Source: Micromonospora luteifusca (GTDB lineage Bacteria; Actinomycetota; Actinomycetes; Mycobacteriales; Micromonosporaceae). From it: DNA of 64,000 bases. The stretch lies in NCBI RefSeq assembly GCF_016907275.1, contig NZ_JAFBBP010000001.1, positions 1,912,001 through 1,976,000 on the forward strand. Reading direction: 5' to 3'. The notes below the pieces were generated by a model. That model was given only the letters and a program-made list of their open reading frames with translations. It was not told the origin of the DNA and made no database searches. Shown one piece after another: positions 1 to 8,888 of the stretch. Made by a program: the position numbers and the translations under genes. Numbering within the stretch: position 1 is the first letter of the stretch; each line of letters opens with the position of its first letter.

Positions 1-1315
1 CGAGGCAGACGCGGGCGAACTCTCCCAGGTGCAGACTCTCGTTCGGGCCGTGCGCCCGGGCGTGCGGGTCCTCCACGCCGGTCACCAGGATCGCCGCCTT
101 CGGGAACATCTCCTGGAAGGTGGCGATGAACGGGATCGAGCCGCCGACACCGATGTCGACCGGGGCGGTGCCGTCCCAGGCAGTCCGGAAGGCCGAACGG
201 GCCGCGTCGAACATCGGCCCGGACGCGTCGATCACGCACGGGTTGCCGTCGTGCTCGAAACTGACAGTCACCTGGGCGCCCCACGGCGCGTGCTCCTCCA
301 GGTGCGCGCGCACGGCCGCGTACGCCCGCTTGGGGTCGTCGCCGGGGGCGAGACGGATGCTGAGCTTTGCCTTCGCGGCCGGGACCAGGGCGTTCGGCGC
401 CTCACCGGTGGCCGGCGCGTCGATGCCGAGAACCGCCAGCGCGGGCTTGGTCCAGAGCCGATCGGTGATCCGGCCGGTGCCGATGAACTGCACGCCCTCG
501 GCCAGCCCGGCCTCGGCCCGGATCCGGTCCTCCGGGTAGTCGACGGTGGCGCCCTCCCGGCCGACCAGCCCGTCCACGGCCACGTCACCGGCATCGTCGT
601 GCAGCGTCGCCAGCAGCCGGACCAGTGCGGTGAGCGCATCCGGCACGGCACCGCCGAACATGCCGCTGTGCACGGCGTGGTCCAGGGTGCGGACCTCGAC
701 GAAGCAGTTGACGATGCCCCGCAGCGAGGTGGTCAGCGCCGGTACGCCGATGTCCCAGTTGCCGGAGTCGGCGATCACGATGACGTCGGAGGTGATCTTG
801 TCGCGGTGGTCGACCAGCAGTTGCTCCAGCGAATCGGAGCCGTACTCCTCCTCGCCCTCGATGAAGAGGACCACGCCGACCGGCAGCGCGTCACCGTACG
901 CGCGCAGCGCCGCGACGTGCGCCATGATGCCGGCCTTGTCGTCGGCCGCACCCCGGGCGTAGAGCCGGCCGTCGCGCTCCACCGGCTCGAACGGGTCGGA
1001 CTCCCAGAGCGACCGGTCGCCGACCGGCTGGACGTCGTGGTGGGCGTAGAGCAGCACGGTGGGCGCGCCGGGCGGGGCGGCCCGACGGCCGATCACCGCC
1101 GGCTGGCCGCCGGAACGCACGATCTCGACGTCCAGGCCACAGCCGCGCAGCAATTCGGCGACCGCCTCGGCGGAGCGTTCCACGTGCGAGTGGTCGAAGC
1201 CCTCGAAGGCGATGCCGGGGATGCGGACGAGGCGCTCCAGGTCGGCGCGTACGCCGGGCATCTCCCGCTCGACGGCGGCCCGCACCTCGGACTCGGACAT
1301 GATCGGTGAGGTCAT
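1..1315 (-). CDS. M20 family metallodipeptidase (3' end outside window)
   Basis: Zinc-dependent exopeptidase/dipeptidase of the M20 (ArgE/DapE/CNDP-like) family, probably cytoplasmic. About 438 residues are visible; family members run 450-470, so only a short C-terminus is missing. Seen: metal-site block LLYAHHDVQPVG near residue 85, catalytic-base block EGEEEYGSDS near 155, ADSGNWD near 180, and a late HARAHGPNE block with a metal-binding-type His near the cut end. ATG 1315 and ATG 1300 are both in frame; 1315 is chosen as the longer. The M48 protease gene lies 21 bp upstream on the same strand. A short perfect hairpin (CCGGCAT cgt ATGCCGG, 1318-1334) fills most of that gap. Confidence 0.9.
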   Translation of the reverse strand, partial: MTSPIMSESEVRAAVEREMPGVRADLERLVRIPGIAFEGFDHSHVERSAEAVAELLRGCGLDVEIVRSGGQPAVIGRRAAPPGAPTVLLYAHHDVQPVGDRSLWESDPFEPVERDGRLYARGAADDKAGIMAHVAALRAYGDALPVGVVLFIEGEEEYGSDSLEQLLVDHRDKITSDVIVIADSGNWDIGVPALTTSLRGIVNCFVEVRTLDHAVHSGMFGGAVPDALTALVRLLATLHDDAGDVAVDGLVGREGATVDYPEDRIRAEAGLAEGVQFIGTGRITDRLWTKPALAVLGIDAPATGEAPNALVPAAKAKLSIRLAPGDDPKRAYAAVRAHLEEHAPWGAQVTVSFEHDGNPCVIDASGPMFDAARSAFRTAWDGTAPVDIGVGGSIPFIATFQEMFPKAAILVTGVEDPHARAHGPNESLHLGEFARVCL

Positions 1316-1336
1316 GACCGGCATCGTATGCCGGCC

Positions 1337-2482
1337 TTACCGAGGCGTGTTGGCGGAGCCCGTACCGTCACCGCCTCCCGCGGGGCCGGCACCCGCGGTC
1401 GCGCCGGGTGCAGCCCGGCCGGCGCGGTGTGCGCGACCGGCGGCCTCGGTGGCGGCATCCATCCAGGAGCGGGCGCGACCGGCGGTGCCGCCCACCCACT
1501 CGCCGACGTCGCTCGCGCCGTCGCCGAGCCGGCGTAGCAACCCGACCAGCGGGTCGGTGGACCGGCTGAACTCCTCCCGGTACGACTCGGCAGCCGCCCT
1601 GATCTCCTCCGAGACACTGGTCGAGCTGTCCTCGTCGCGGCGCGGATAGTCCCCGGCCAGCACCCGCCCGTACGCCCCGGAGTCGATCCACTGGCGCAGC
1701 TGGGCCGCCCGCGCCACCGGCGTCGGGTGGGTGCTCCACGCGGTCATCCGAATCTTGTGCAGGCTGTCGCGCAGGTCCCCGCCGCCGGCGTACTCGGCGG
1801 CCTGCTCCAGGAAGGCGGTGGTGTCGATCTGGGACAGGTCACCGCCGCCGGCGAGCTTCATCAACAGCCGCAGCGCGGCGGCCGGGTCCTGCCCGGCGAG
1901 CAGACCGGCCCGGTCGGCGGAGAGCTCCGCCTTGCGCCACCACTCCAGCATCGCCGCGATGATGGCCCGTAGGGCGATCGCGCCGACCGGCAACCAGCTC
2001 AGATTGGCCGCCCACCGGGTGAGGATCATGAGCATGGTCTTGTAGACCGCGTGCCCACTGCCCACGTGCCCCAGCTCGTGACCGAGCAGGCAGCGCAGCT
2101 CGTCCTCGTCGAGCTGCTGCACACAGGCCGAGTTGAGCACGATGAACGGCCGGTCCAGACCGACCGCCTCGGCACTCAACCAGGGCGACTGGGTCACATA
2201 CAGCTCCGGCAGCTCGGCCACGTCCAGCACCGCCGCCGCCTCGGTGTAGCGCTGCCACACCGCCGGATACTGCCGGTGATCGACCCGGATGCCGGAAGCC
2301 AGCACGGACAGTCGGAAACCACGCTCGTTCCACATGCCGAAGAACGCCCGCACCACGTCGTCGAACCCGCGCAACTCCCGCAGCGCGACCAGGGCACCCC
2401 GGTCGGCCGGATGCTCCCAGGCCCGCGAACTGATGCCGGTGAGGGTGATCCGGCGCCGCGCGGGCGTGTCTGTTGCCGACAT
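1337..2482 (-). CDS. M48 family membrane zinc metalloprotease
   Basis: Peptidase M48 (HtpX/Ste24-like) protein of 381 residues starting MSATDTPARR. The zinc motif HELGH lies near residue 133, followed by a hydrophobic segment (TMLMILTRWAANLSWLPVGA onward) and a second metal-ligand region AELSADRAG. A C-terminal low-complexity Ala/Gly tail follows a region rich in Asp/Ser. The role is probably membrane-associated protein quality control or turnover, inferred from family. The frame stays open upstream to 2785, but that part is Arg-rich and antisense-like, so ATG 2482 is chosen. It is likely co-transcribed with the downstream M20 peptidase. Confidence 0.88.
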   Translation of the reverse strand: MSATDTPARRRITLTGISSRAWEHPADRGALVALRELRGFDDVVRAFFGMWNERGFRLSVLASGIRVDHRQYPAVWQRYTEAAAVLDVAELPELYVTQSPWLSAEAVGLDRPFIVLNSACVQQLDEDELRCLLGHELGHVGSGHAVYKTMLMILTRWAANLSWLPVGAIALRAIIAAMLEWWRKAELSADRAGLLAGQDPAAALRLLMKLAGGGDLSQIDTTAFLEQAAEYAGGGDLRDSLHKIRMTAWSTHPTPVARAAQLRQWIDSGAYGRVLAGDYPRRDEDSSTSVSEEIRAAAESYREEFSRSTDPLVGLLRRLGDGASDVGEWVGGTAGRARSWMDAATEAAGRAHRAGRAAPGATAGAGPAGGGDGTGSANTPR

Positions 2483-2615
2483 GATGAGTCCCCTGTTCGC
2501 CGCGGCCCTGAGCCGTCTCGCTTCGGCCTTCTCGCTTCGTGGCCGATGGCGGCCTTCTCGCACGTGCTTCTTCTTCGCATCGTGCCGTAGCCGGTGACGG
2601 ACGTCCATGCCCCAC

Positions 2616-3230
2616 TCAGCGGATGCGCACGTAGTACCGGTCCGTGTCGTGCGGCAGCGCCGGTGCACCGTCCACCAGCAGGTCCGCGCCGGACGCGGTG
2701 TCGTCGGCGGCGAAGTGCGCCCGCTCCCCGACGTGCCAGCGACGCAGCTCGGGCAGGATCTCCGGCCCGTCCCGGGCCACCGCACGGGCCAGCCGCAACG
2801 ACGCGGGCGCGGTGACGAACACGGCCAGGGTCAGCTCCGGCCGGACGACGGCACGGGCGGCGCTGACCCCCTCCAGCACCAGCACCGGCGTCACCGGCAC
2901 CGGCACCGGCCGGGACAGAAAGCGTTGCCGCACCCAGCTGTAACGCCGATAGGCGCCGGGCTTCCCTTCCCGCAACGGGGCCAGCACCCACTCGTCGAGC
3001 CGGGGCCAGAAGGTGACCTGATCGTCCCAACCGTCGAGCAGGTCGTCGGTGTGCACCACCGGCGGCCGGCCACCGGGCAGCGCCGCCAGGGCATCCGCGA
3101 GACGCGCGGCGAACCGGCTCTTACCCGCGCCGCTCGGCCCGTCGACCGCGACCAGCCGGGTTCGCCCCAATCGCGCCGGGCCCGCGAGCACCCGACGAGC
3201 CAATTCGGCGTACGCCTCGACGACCACCAC
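2616..3230 (-). CDS. Uridine kinase-like P-loop NTPase
   Basis: P-loop kinase of the uridine kinase/AAA type. Walker A GPSGAGKS follows RLVAVD near the N-terminus; VVHTDDLLDGWDD resembles the Walker B/substrate region of uridine kinases, and VLVLEGVSAAR and a lid-like RLARAVARDG follow. About 204 residues from GTG 3230. The frame is open without a stop to GTG 3458, but that extra 76 residues is repetitive Gly/Glu/Arg sequence that partly reads through a 54-bp tandem repeat. The N-terminus is therefore uncertain; the core starts at VVVVEAYAELARR. The substrate cannot be named from sequence. Confidence 0.8.
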   Translation of the reverse strand: MVVVEAYAELARRVLAGPARLGRTRLVAVDGPSGAGKSRFAARLADALAALPGGRPPVVHTDDLLDGWDDQVTFWPRLDEWVLAPLREGKPGAYRRYSWVRQRFLSRPVPVPVTPVLVLEGVSAARAVVRPELTLAVFVTAPASLRLARAVARDGPEILPELRRWHVGERAHFAADDTASGADLLVDGAPALPHDTDRYYVRIR

Positions 3231-3355
3231 GGGAAGCCTGCCGGACCGCTCCTCGACGCCCGAGCCCCCACCGGCCCCCTTCCCGACACCGAAGGTCCCA
3301 CCGGTCGGTCCGCCGACGTCCCCGCCTTCATCGTCCCGCTCTCCGACGTCCCCGG

Positions 3356-3570
3356 CCTCACGGCTTCGCGCCGCCCGGCCGCCGTCCGGGGTCACCGCAG
3401 CCACCCCGGCCTCACGGAATGGCGCCGCCCGGCCGCTGTCGGAGGTCACCGCAGCCACCCGGCCTCACCGCATCGCGCCGCCCGGCCGCCGTCCGGGATC
3501 ACCGCAGCCACCCCGGCCTCACAGCATCGCGCCGCCCGGCCGGTGTCGGAGGTCAGCGCAGCCTCGCGTG
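3356..3570. repeat. 54-bp degenerate tandem repeat, four copies
   Basis: Four consecutive units begin with CCTCA at 3356, 3410, 3463 and 3517, spaced 54, 53 and 54 bp. Each contains the core CGCCGCCCGGCCG followed by a GTC(A/C)CCGCAGCCAC-type block. A 54-bp unit keeps frame (18 codons); the 53-bp unit breaks it, so no single frame crosses the array. It lies upstream of the uridine-kinase-like gene and may contribute its optional N-terminal extension. Confidence 0.8.
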
Positions 3571-3610
3571 GCACATGGCTGAAGTATGCCGTCGCCACCG
3601 CCGGCCAGGC

Positions 3611-3686
3611 TGATCGACTCCAGATCGCCGATGTGGCGCTATCCCGATGGCGGGATACCACCACATCGGCGAAGCGGAGTGGATCA
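3611..3686. repeat. 76-bp long imperfect palindrome (REP/MITE-like or regulatory)
   Basis: Outer arms TGATCGACTCCAGATCGCC... (3611-3636) and its complement (3661-3686) match at about 22 of 26 positions, with a perfect 10-bp block GCCGATGTGG/CCACATCGGC. An inner perfect pair TATCCCG/CGGGATA closes on the loop ATGG (3647-3650), with 3-nt bulges on each side. It sits between the divergent kinase-like and rhodanese genes, so it is not a simple terminator of either. Confidence 0.75.
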
Positions 3687-3851
3687 CGTGGATCAGCGGC
3701 CAACGGGGGCCGGACTGACCCGTCCGGCTGACCACCCTGACCGGGCACCGTCACGTCCGGGGGAATTGGGGCGGCGACGGGTGACGAGCGGCCAGTTCGC
3801 CGCCCGGGGGTGCTGCCGAATCGGCATGATCGGGTGGTGCTCCGAGACGTG

Positions 3852-4253
3852 ATGAGCCCCGGTATCGACGCCCTGCTCGAACAGGCCCGCGCCGGGCTGC
3901 ACCGACTAACTCCGCAGCAGACCGTCGAGGCGGTCCGCGGCGGCGCGCTGCTGGTCGACACCCGTAGCGAACCGCAGCGCCGCGAACAGGGCGACCTGCC
4001 AGGGGCGGTCGTCATCGACCGGACCGTGCTGGAATGGCGACTTGATCCGGCCAGCGCCTGGCGGATCCCCGAGGCCACCGGGTACGACCGGGAGATCGTG
4101 CTGGTGTGCAGGCAGGGCTACAGCTCCAGCTTGGCCGCCGCCAGCCTGCAGACCCTCGGGCTGCGTCGAGCCACCGACATGATCGGCGGTGTCGATGCCT
4201 GGCTGGCCGCTGGACTTCCCACCACCGACCGCCCCGCCGATATTCGCCCGTAA
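3852..4253 (+). CDS. Rhodanese-like domain protein
   Basis: Single-domain rhodanese of 133 residues. The active-site loop CRQGYSSSLAA has the catalytic Cys near residue 83; VDTRSEPQRR and GDLPGAVVID match the N-terminal rhodanese signature (D-R-x(n)-GHIPGA-like), and GGVDAWLAAGLP is the usual C-terminus. It probably handles persulfide sulfur transfer in the cytoplasm; the partner is unknown. ATG 3852 is chosen over an in-frame codon at 3810 because family homology begins after it. Confidence 0.85.
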   Translation: MSPGIDALLEQARAGLHRLTPQQTVEAVRGGALLVDTRSEPQRREQGDLPGAVVIDRTVLEWRLDPASAWRIPEATGYDREIVLVCRQGYSSSLAAASLQTLGLRRATDMIGGVDAWLAAGLPTTDRPADIRP

Positions 4254-4353
4254 GTCCCAACGCCCCGCCCGAACGCCCGCATGCATCCGCCCCTGAATCC
4301 CCACCACCCAACCGTCGAAGCCCACCGCACTGCCGCCAGCGTGGGCAGTTGGG

Positions 4354-5898
4354 TTACTGGGACGGTGGCGGGCCGGGTGGGATGAACGGGAGGCCGGGCG
4401 GTGGTCCGGTTTCGATGAGTCGCCAGAGGGCATCGGTGTCCAGGTGTTCCTCGACCAGGTCGCCGAGCAGGTCAAGCGAGCGTTCCCGAGCGGCGTCGAA
4501 GCTGGTGGCCGGTGCGACCCGGAATCCGGTGCGGCCGGCCAGGCGAGCCGCCTCAGTGAGGAACCAGCGGCGGAACTCGTCGGACTCGAATGCCCCGTGC
4601 CAGTGCGTGCCGTGCACCGCGCCGAGCACGGCTCCCTCGCCGGCACCGTCGTCGCTGGTCAGTAGCGGGGTCAGGGTGGGGTCGGCGTGTGAGACGTACC
4701 CGTGGTGGATCTCGTAGCCGCGCACTGGAAGGCTGCCGTGGGCGGTGCCCACCGACTGCCTGACGGTCTTGCGAGGATCGAAGGTGATCTCGATGGGCAG
4801 CAGGCCAAGCCCTGGCACGCTGCCCCGTCGGCTCTCCACCGTGTCGTGGATGGCGCGGCCGAGCATCTGGAAGCCGCCGCAGAGGCCGAGCAACGGTTTG
4901 CCGGCCGCAACGTGTGCGGCCACCGCGTCGGCGAGACCGGTTTCGCGCAGCCAGGCGAGGTCGGCGACGGTGGACTTGGAGCCGGGCAGTACGACCAGGT
5001 CGGCGGCGGCCAGTTCGGCCGGTTCGATGGTGAGGCGTACGCGGACGCCCGGCTCGGTGGCGAGCGCCTCCACGTCGGTGGCGTTGCTGATCCGGGGTAG
5101 GCGGACGACGGCCACGTCCAGCCACTCGGTGCCGTGCGGGGCTGCGGGGCGGCCGAGCACACGGCCGTAGGCGAGTGAGTCCTCCGCGTCGAGCCACAGG
5201 TCCAGTGCCCAGGGCAGCACCCCGTACGTGGGGCGACCGGTGACGTGACGCAGCATGTCCAGCCCCGGTTGGAGCAGCCCGAGGTCGCCCCGGAACTTGT
5301 TGATCACGAAGCCGGCGATCAGCGCCTGGTCGGCTGGGTCCAGCAGGGCCACGGTGCCGAACATCGAGGCGAAGACACCGCCCCGGTCGATGTCACCGAC
5401 CACGATGGTGGGCAGGTTGGCGTGCCGGGCCAGCCCCATGTTGACGTAGTCGCCGGCCCGCAGGTTGATCTCCGCGGGGCTGCCGGCGCCCTCGCAGATC
5501 ACCACGTCGTACGTGTCACGCAACTCGGCGAGCGCCGCGTACGCGGTCTCAGCGAGTCGGGGACGCAGGTGCCGGAAGGTGCCGGCGGTGATCGTGTCGA
5601 CCGCCTCGCCGAGCAGCACCACCTGGCTGGCCAGGTCGCTGCCCGGCTTGAGCAGCACCGGGTTGAATCGCAGGTCGGGTGCCAGCCCACAGGCTGCGGC
5701 CTGCATGGCCTGGGCCCGCCCGATCTCGCCGCCGCGTCCGTCCGACCCGACGACCACCGCCGAGTTGTTCGACATGTTCTGTGCCTTGTACGGCGCCACC
5801 TTCACGCCTTGGCGGTGCAGCCAACGGCAGATGCCGGCGGTGAGCACGCTCTTGCCGGCATCGGAGGTCGTGCCGGCGACCAGCAGCCCGCCGCTCAC
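4354..5898 (-). CDS. cobQ: Cobyric acid synthase (glutamine-hydrolysing)
   Basis: Amidates adenosylcobyrinic acid diamide at four side chains in cobalamin synthesis. 514 residues: an N-terminal P-loop-like GTTSDAGKS motif with [11 protein letters not shown], then a class I glutamine amidotransferase domain with nucleophile Cys in [12 protein letters not shown] and the C-terminal [16 protein letters not shown] block. GTG 5898 overlaps the cobD stop as GTGA, which indicates translational coupling. The longer open frame upstream is antisense to cobD and is rejected. Confidence 0.96.
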   Translation of the reverse strand: MSGGLLVAGTTSDAGKSVLTAGICRWLHRQGVKVAPYKAQNMSNNSAVVVGSDGRGGEIGRAQAMQAAACGLAPDLRFNPVLLKPGSDLASQVVLLGEAVDTITAGTFRHLRPRLAETAYAALAELRDTYDVVICEGAGSPAEINLRAGDYVNMGLARHANLPTIVVGDIDRGGVFASMFGTVALLDPADQALIAGFVINKFRGDLGLLQPGLDMLRHVTGRPTYGVLPWALDLWLDAEDSLAYGRVLGRPAAPHGTEWLDVAVVRLPRISNATDVEALATEPGVRVRLTIEPAELAAADLVVLPGSKSTVADLAWLRETGLADAVAAHVAAGKPLLGLCGGFQMLGRAIHDTVESRRGSVPGLGLLPIEITFDPRKTVRQSVGTAHGSLPVRGYEIHHGYVSHADPTLTPLLTSDDGAGEGAVLGAVHGTHWHGAFESDEFRRWFLTEAARLAGRTGFRVAPATSFDAARERSLDLLGDLVEEHLDTDALWRLIETGPPPGLPFIPPGPPPSQ

Positions 5899-6944
5899 CG
5901 CCCAGTCCCCCGCCCCGTCGCGCCGGCCCCGCCCGTCCCGAGCAGCCCATTCGGGCCCGTGACGGCATTGAGGCAGCGGCGGCCCACGGCGCCGACCAGG
6001 CGGCCGAGGGTCACCGGGTACGCGGCGGCCAGCCCAACCGCGGCCAGCCCGACCGCGCCGGAGATCCGGGCGGCCCGCTTCAGGTGGCGCGCCTCCGGGC
6101 GGGGGCCGTCGCCGAGGAACGGCCGCACCTCGGAGCGCCCGAAGTAGACGTTGCGGCCACCGAGGCGGACGCCGAGCGCGCCGGCCATTGCCGCCTCGCA
6201 CTGGCCGGCGTTGGGGCTGGGGTGGTCGTTGCGGTCACGCCGCCACACCTGCCAGGCCCGCTGCCGATCCCCGTTGGCGACCGGTGCCACGGCGATGGTG
6301 AGCAGCCCGGTCAGCCGGGACGGCACCAGGTTGAGCACGTCGTCCAGGCGCGCGGCCGGAGTGCCGAACCGCGCGTAGCGCGCCGACCGGTGTCCGACCA
6401 TCGCGTCGAGGGTGTTCGCCGCGCGGTAGCCCAACAGGCCGGGCAGGCCGGCGATCGCACCCCAGACCAGCGGCGCCACGACGGCGTCGGAGGTGTTTTC
6501 CGCGACCGACTCGACGGTGGCGCGAGCCAGCTCGGACTCGCCCAGTGTCGACGGGTCCCGTCCGCAGAGGTGGCCGAGGCGTCGCCGGGCGGCGGGCAGG
6601 TCACCGTCGCGCAGCGTCCGCCCCATGACGGTGGCTTCGTGCCGCAGTGTCCGGCCGCCGAGCACGGTCCACGTGCCGGCGGCGACGAGCGCCGCCCGGG
6701 TCACCGGCCGGTGCCGGGTGGCCGCTGCGGCGACCGCGCCGAGCAGCACCGGCCCGCCCACGGCCAGGGCGGTGAATGCCGCACCCGCCGTCCGGTCCGG
6801 CCGGTAGAGGCGGCGCTCCAGCGCACTCGCGGCCTGCCCGAAGCCGGCCACCGGGTGCAGCCGGCGTGGATCACCGAGCAGCCTGTCCAGCGCGTACCCG
6901 GCAAGCAGCCCCACCGCATTCGCCACCGGCGCTGTCCGTCGCAC
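5895..6944 (-). CDS. cobD: Adenosylcobinamide-phosphate synthase
   Basis: CobD/CbiB-type integral membrane protein that joins aminopropanol (phosphate) to adenosylcobyric acid. The family signature [18 protein letters not shown] lies near residue 145, with [13 protein letters not shown] and [12 protein letters not shown] further on; several hydrophobic segments are present. About 349 residues. Three GTG codons cluster at 6953, 6950 and 6944; GTG 6944 is placed 8 nt after GGAGG and is preferred. It is first in a cobD-cobQ unit. No B12-box (GCCACTG) was seen in the 300 bp upstream. Confidence 0.95.
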   Translation of the reverse strand: MRRTAPVANAVGLLAGYALDRLLGDPRRLHPVAGFGQAASALERRLYRPDRTAGAAFTALAVGGPVLLGAVAAAATRHRPVTRAALVAAGTWTVLGGRTLRHEATVMGRTLRDGDLPAARRRLGHLCGRDPSTLGESELARATVESVAENTSDAVVAPLVWGAIAGLPGLLGYRAANTLDAMVGHRSARYARFGTPAARLDDVLNLVPSRLTGLLTIAVAPVANGDRQRAWQVWRRDRNDHPSPNAGQCEAAMAGALGVRLGGRNVYFGRSEVRPFLGDGPRPEARHLKRAARISGAVGLAAVGLAAAYPVTLGRLVGAVGRRCLNAVTGPNGLLGTGGAGATGRGTGR

Positions 6945-7070
6945 CCGCACCACCTCCGGCCGGCCAGCCTAGACGAGCGCCCCGTGAGCCAGCCCGACCC
7001 ACGGTGCTCCAGCGACCAGCGTCTCGGGAGAAGCCGCAACCGCCGCCTCCAGCCCGGTCTCCGCCGGCAA

Positions 7071-7162
7071 GTGGGGTGACCGCACTGGTCCTGTCCGCAC
7101 CCCACCCCGTCGTCACGTGGGGTGACGGCGCTGGTCGCGTCGCCACCCCACCCCCGTCGTGC
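7071..7162. repeat. Tandem pair of 46-bp hairpin repeats
   Basis: Two similar units start with GTGGGGTGAC at 7071 and 7117. Each ends in CACCCCAC, so each can fold with an 8-bp stem, and the right arm of unit 1 can also pair with the left arm of unit 2. They lie between the ssb 3' end and the cobD start, in a 308-bp stretch (6945-7252) that otherwise shows nothing I recognise. Confidence 0.65.
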
Positions 7163-7252
7163 CGTGTTGTCGTGCTGCCCGCGCGCCCGCGACGTGCACG
7201 GGACCTCAGACAGCTCGGCCGCCGCCCGACCCGCGATGGACGAACCGATCGG

Positions 7253-8017
7253 TCACGCCGGCTGGGGAACCCGGCCCCGGCCCCGCCGCCCCCGACCAGA
7301 CGGCGCGGGCTCCGGCTGACTCTCGTCCGGCGCAGGCCCCAACTCGTCGTCCAGGTCCTCGTCGGTGTTGTCGTCGAGGTCTTCCTCGGTGGGAAGGGTC
7401 AGCTCGTCGTCGAGGCCTGGTGGCAGGTTGGCCGGCCCGCTCGGCCCGCCGCTCGGGGTGCCGTCGTCGTCCAGGGGGCCGTCGGCGAACGGGCTGGTTC
7501 GCAGCGCCGCGTAGTCGGGCAGCTCGAAGTCGTCGTCCAGCGGGCGGTCCTCGGGCAACACGGGCGCGTGCCCGGCCGGCACCGGCTCGGTGGGCTCGCC
7601 GTGCACCCGACTCTCGGCTTCCGCGTCCTCCACCGCGCTGGTCGTCATGCTCGGCCGATTGCGCAGGAACCGGGCCCGTCCCCGCGACAGGTCGTGACCG
7701 ACGGCGACCGCCTCCAGCTCGTAGAGGGTGCGGTGGTTGCCGGCGTCGTCGGTCCAGTCGCGGGTGTAGAGCCGGCCGCAGACGACCACCGGATCGCCGA
7801 CCATCACCGAGGCCGCCACGCCTTCGGCGAGCTTGCGCCAGCAGTTGACGCGGACGCGGAGCGAGTTGCCGTCGACCCACCGGCCGCTGTCCCGGTCGAG
7901 CCGTCGGGCGGTCGAGGCGACCTTGAAGTTGGCCACCAGGGTGTTGCTCTGGGTGGTACGTCGCCATTCGGGCGTCGTCAGCACATTGCCGACAATTGTT
8001 ACGTAGGTGTCGAACAT
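7253..8017 (-). CDS. ssb: Single-stranded DNA-binding protein, divergent paralogue
   Basis: 254 residues with an N-terminal OB-fold typical of bacterial SSB: MFDTYVTIVGNVLTTPEWR, NCWRKLAEGVAASVMVGDPV, YTRDWTDDAGNHRTLYELEA. After residue 110 comes a 140-residue acidic tail (repeated LDDD/EDLDD), ending in a basic GRGRRGRGRVPQPA. The usual C-terminal DDDIPF-type partner-binding tip is absent. It is not next to rpsF/rpsR, unlike the housekeeping ssb, so it is probably a second SSB. ATG 8017 with GGAGGG upstream fits family homology. Confidence 0.9.
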   Translation of the reverse strand: MFDTYVTIVGNVLTTPEWRRTTQSNTLVANFKVASTARRLDRDSGRWVDGNSLRVRVNCWRKLAEGVAASVMVGDPVVVCGRLYTRDWTDDAGNHRTLYELEAVAVGHDLSRGRARFLRNRPSMTTSAVEDAEAESRVHGEPTEPVPAGHAPVLPEDRPLDDDFELPDYAALRTSPFADGPLDDDGTPSGGPSGPANLPPGLDDELTLPTEEDLDDNTDEDLDDELGPAPDESQPEPAPSGRGRRGRGRVPQPA

Positions 8018-8112
8018 CGTCCCTCCAGGGGGATCGGGGCCTGCCAGCGCGAGTCGACTCGACACCGAGCCTGTGCGTTGAGCGCGGTCATCGCCAGCAC
8101 CCAGCCCCGGCC

Positions 8113-8140
8113 TGTGGACGACGAACCCACCTGTGGACAA
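8113..8140. promoter_or_regulatory. Two DnaA-box-like 9-mers upstream of ssb
   Basis: TGTGGACAA (8132-8140) is an exact complement of the high-GC DnaA box TTGTCCACA; TGTGGACGA (8113-8121) matches 8 of 9. Both have the same orientation, 19 bp apart, about 100 bp upstream of the ssb start in the divergent ssb/HPF-like interval (8018-8320). Binding is inferred only. Confidence 0.4.
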
Positions 8141-8320
8141 CGCCCTGATCACGCCCGGGTGTGGTACGGCGCACCACCCGGCTGAGCGTCGCCGGTTTCC
8201 GGGGCCGACCAATGTGGGTATGCATTTGATCAACGCACCACCGACAGCTCCACGTCGACGAGAGGTCAGCGCCATGATGATCACCAAAATCGGCTCCGCG
8301 GTCGCTTCCGAGGCACGGCG

Positions 8321-8761
8321 ATGAGCGCCGTGGCGAACCCGGCCACCGTTGCTGAGTGCCTACGGGTGGGCGCCGGGTTCTCGCAGGGCGACCGCAACTG
8401 GATCGCCGAGCAGTTCGTCACCCTCGACGCCCGGCTGGCCAGCTTCCACGCCGACGCCACCGAGCTGGAGGTGTCGGTGAAGGACCGGGAGGCGCGGGGC
8501 CAGAAGGTCACCCTGGAGTGCTGGATCGCCGGCCGGCAGAAGATCGTCACGACCTCCACGGAGGAGGACCTGCACGCCGCGCTCAACGACGTCCGCGACG
8601 ACCTGCGCCGCCGCCTCAACGACGCCAAGACCCGCCAGGAACCGCGGCACAACAAGCACCTGCGCGACCTCCCACAACCCCAGAGCGAGCTCGACGCAGA
8701 CGAGGACCAGGAGAACCTCCCCGCCGCCGACCCGACGCGCGTCGAAGCAGAGACGGTCTGA
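8321..8761 (+). CDS. HPF/RaiA family ribosome-associated protein (short)
   Basis: 146 residues. The first 100 resemble the S30AE/HPF fold: WIAEQFVTLDARLASFHADATELEVSVKDR, then LECWIAGRQKIVTTSTEEDLHAALNDVRDDLRRRLNDAK. The tail is acidic and charged and lacks the C-terminal dimerisation domain of long HPFs. Likely role: ribosome hibernation or stress protection, by family. Divergent from ssb across a 303-bp gap. ATG 8321. Confidence 0.75.
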   Translation: MSAVANPATVAECLRVGAGFSQGDRNWIAEQFVTLDARLASFHADATELEVSVKDREARGQKVTLECWIAGRQKIVTTSTEEDLHAALNDVRDDLRRRLNDAKTRQEPRHNKHLRDLPQPQSELDADEDQENLPAADPTRVEAETV

Positions 8762-8888
8762 CCCACGCCCCGTCCCCGTGATCTTGCACTTCGAACAGCG
8801 AAAGGCGAGACGAGGGCAGGATCGCGGGACGGGCGGGGGCGAGAGCGAGGGCTACCGCTGGGTAGGTTGGCGGCGTAGCGTCGCGTTC

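Noticed and set aside
29..1309. Open plus-strand frame of 426 codons at the window start
   Set aside because: It is antisense to the M20 peptidase, which has clear catalytic motifs on the minus strand; the plus frame is Arg/Gly/Val-rich with no fold-like pattern.
3356..3570. Possible CRISPR array
   Set aside because: Repeat units are contiguous with no unique spacers, and no cas genes are nearby; it is a 54-bp tandem repeat.
6945..7252. Cobalamin riboswitch before cobD
   Set aside because: No B12 box (GCCACTG) or other conserved block was found on the minus strand; only the hairpin pair is present.
8018..8320. Replication origin suggested by DnaA-box-like sites
   Set aside because: Only two boxes, no AT-rich unwinding region and no dnaA/dnaN/gyr neighbours.
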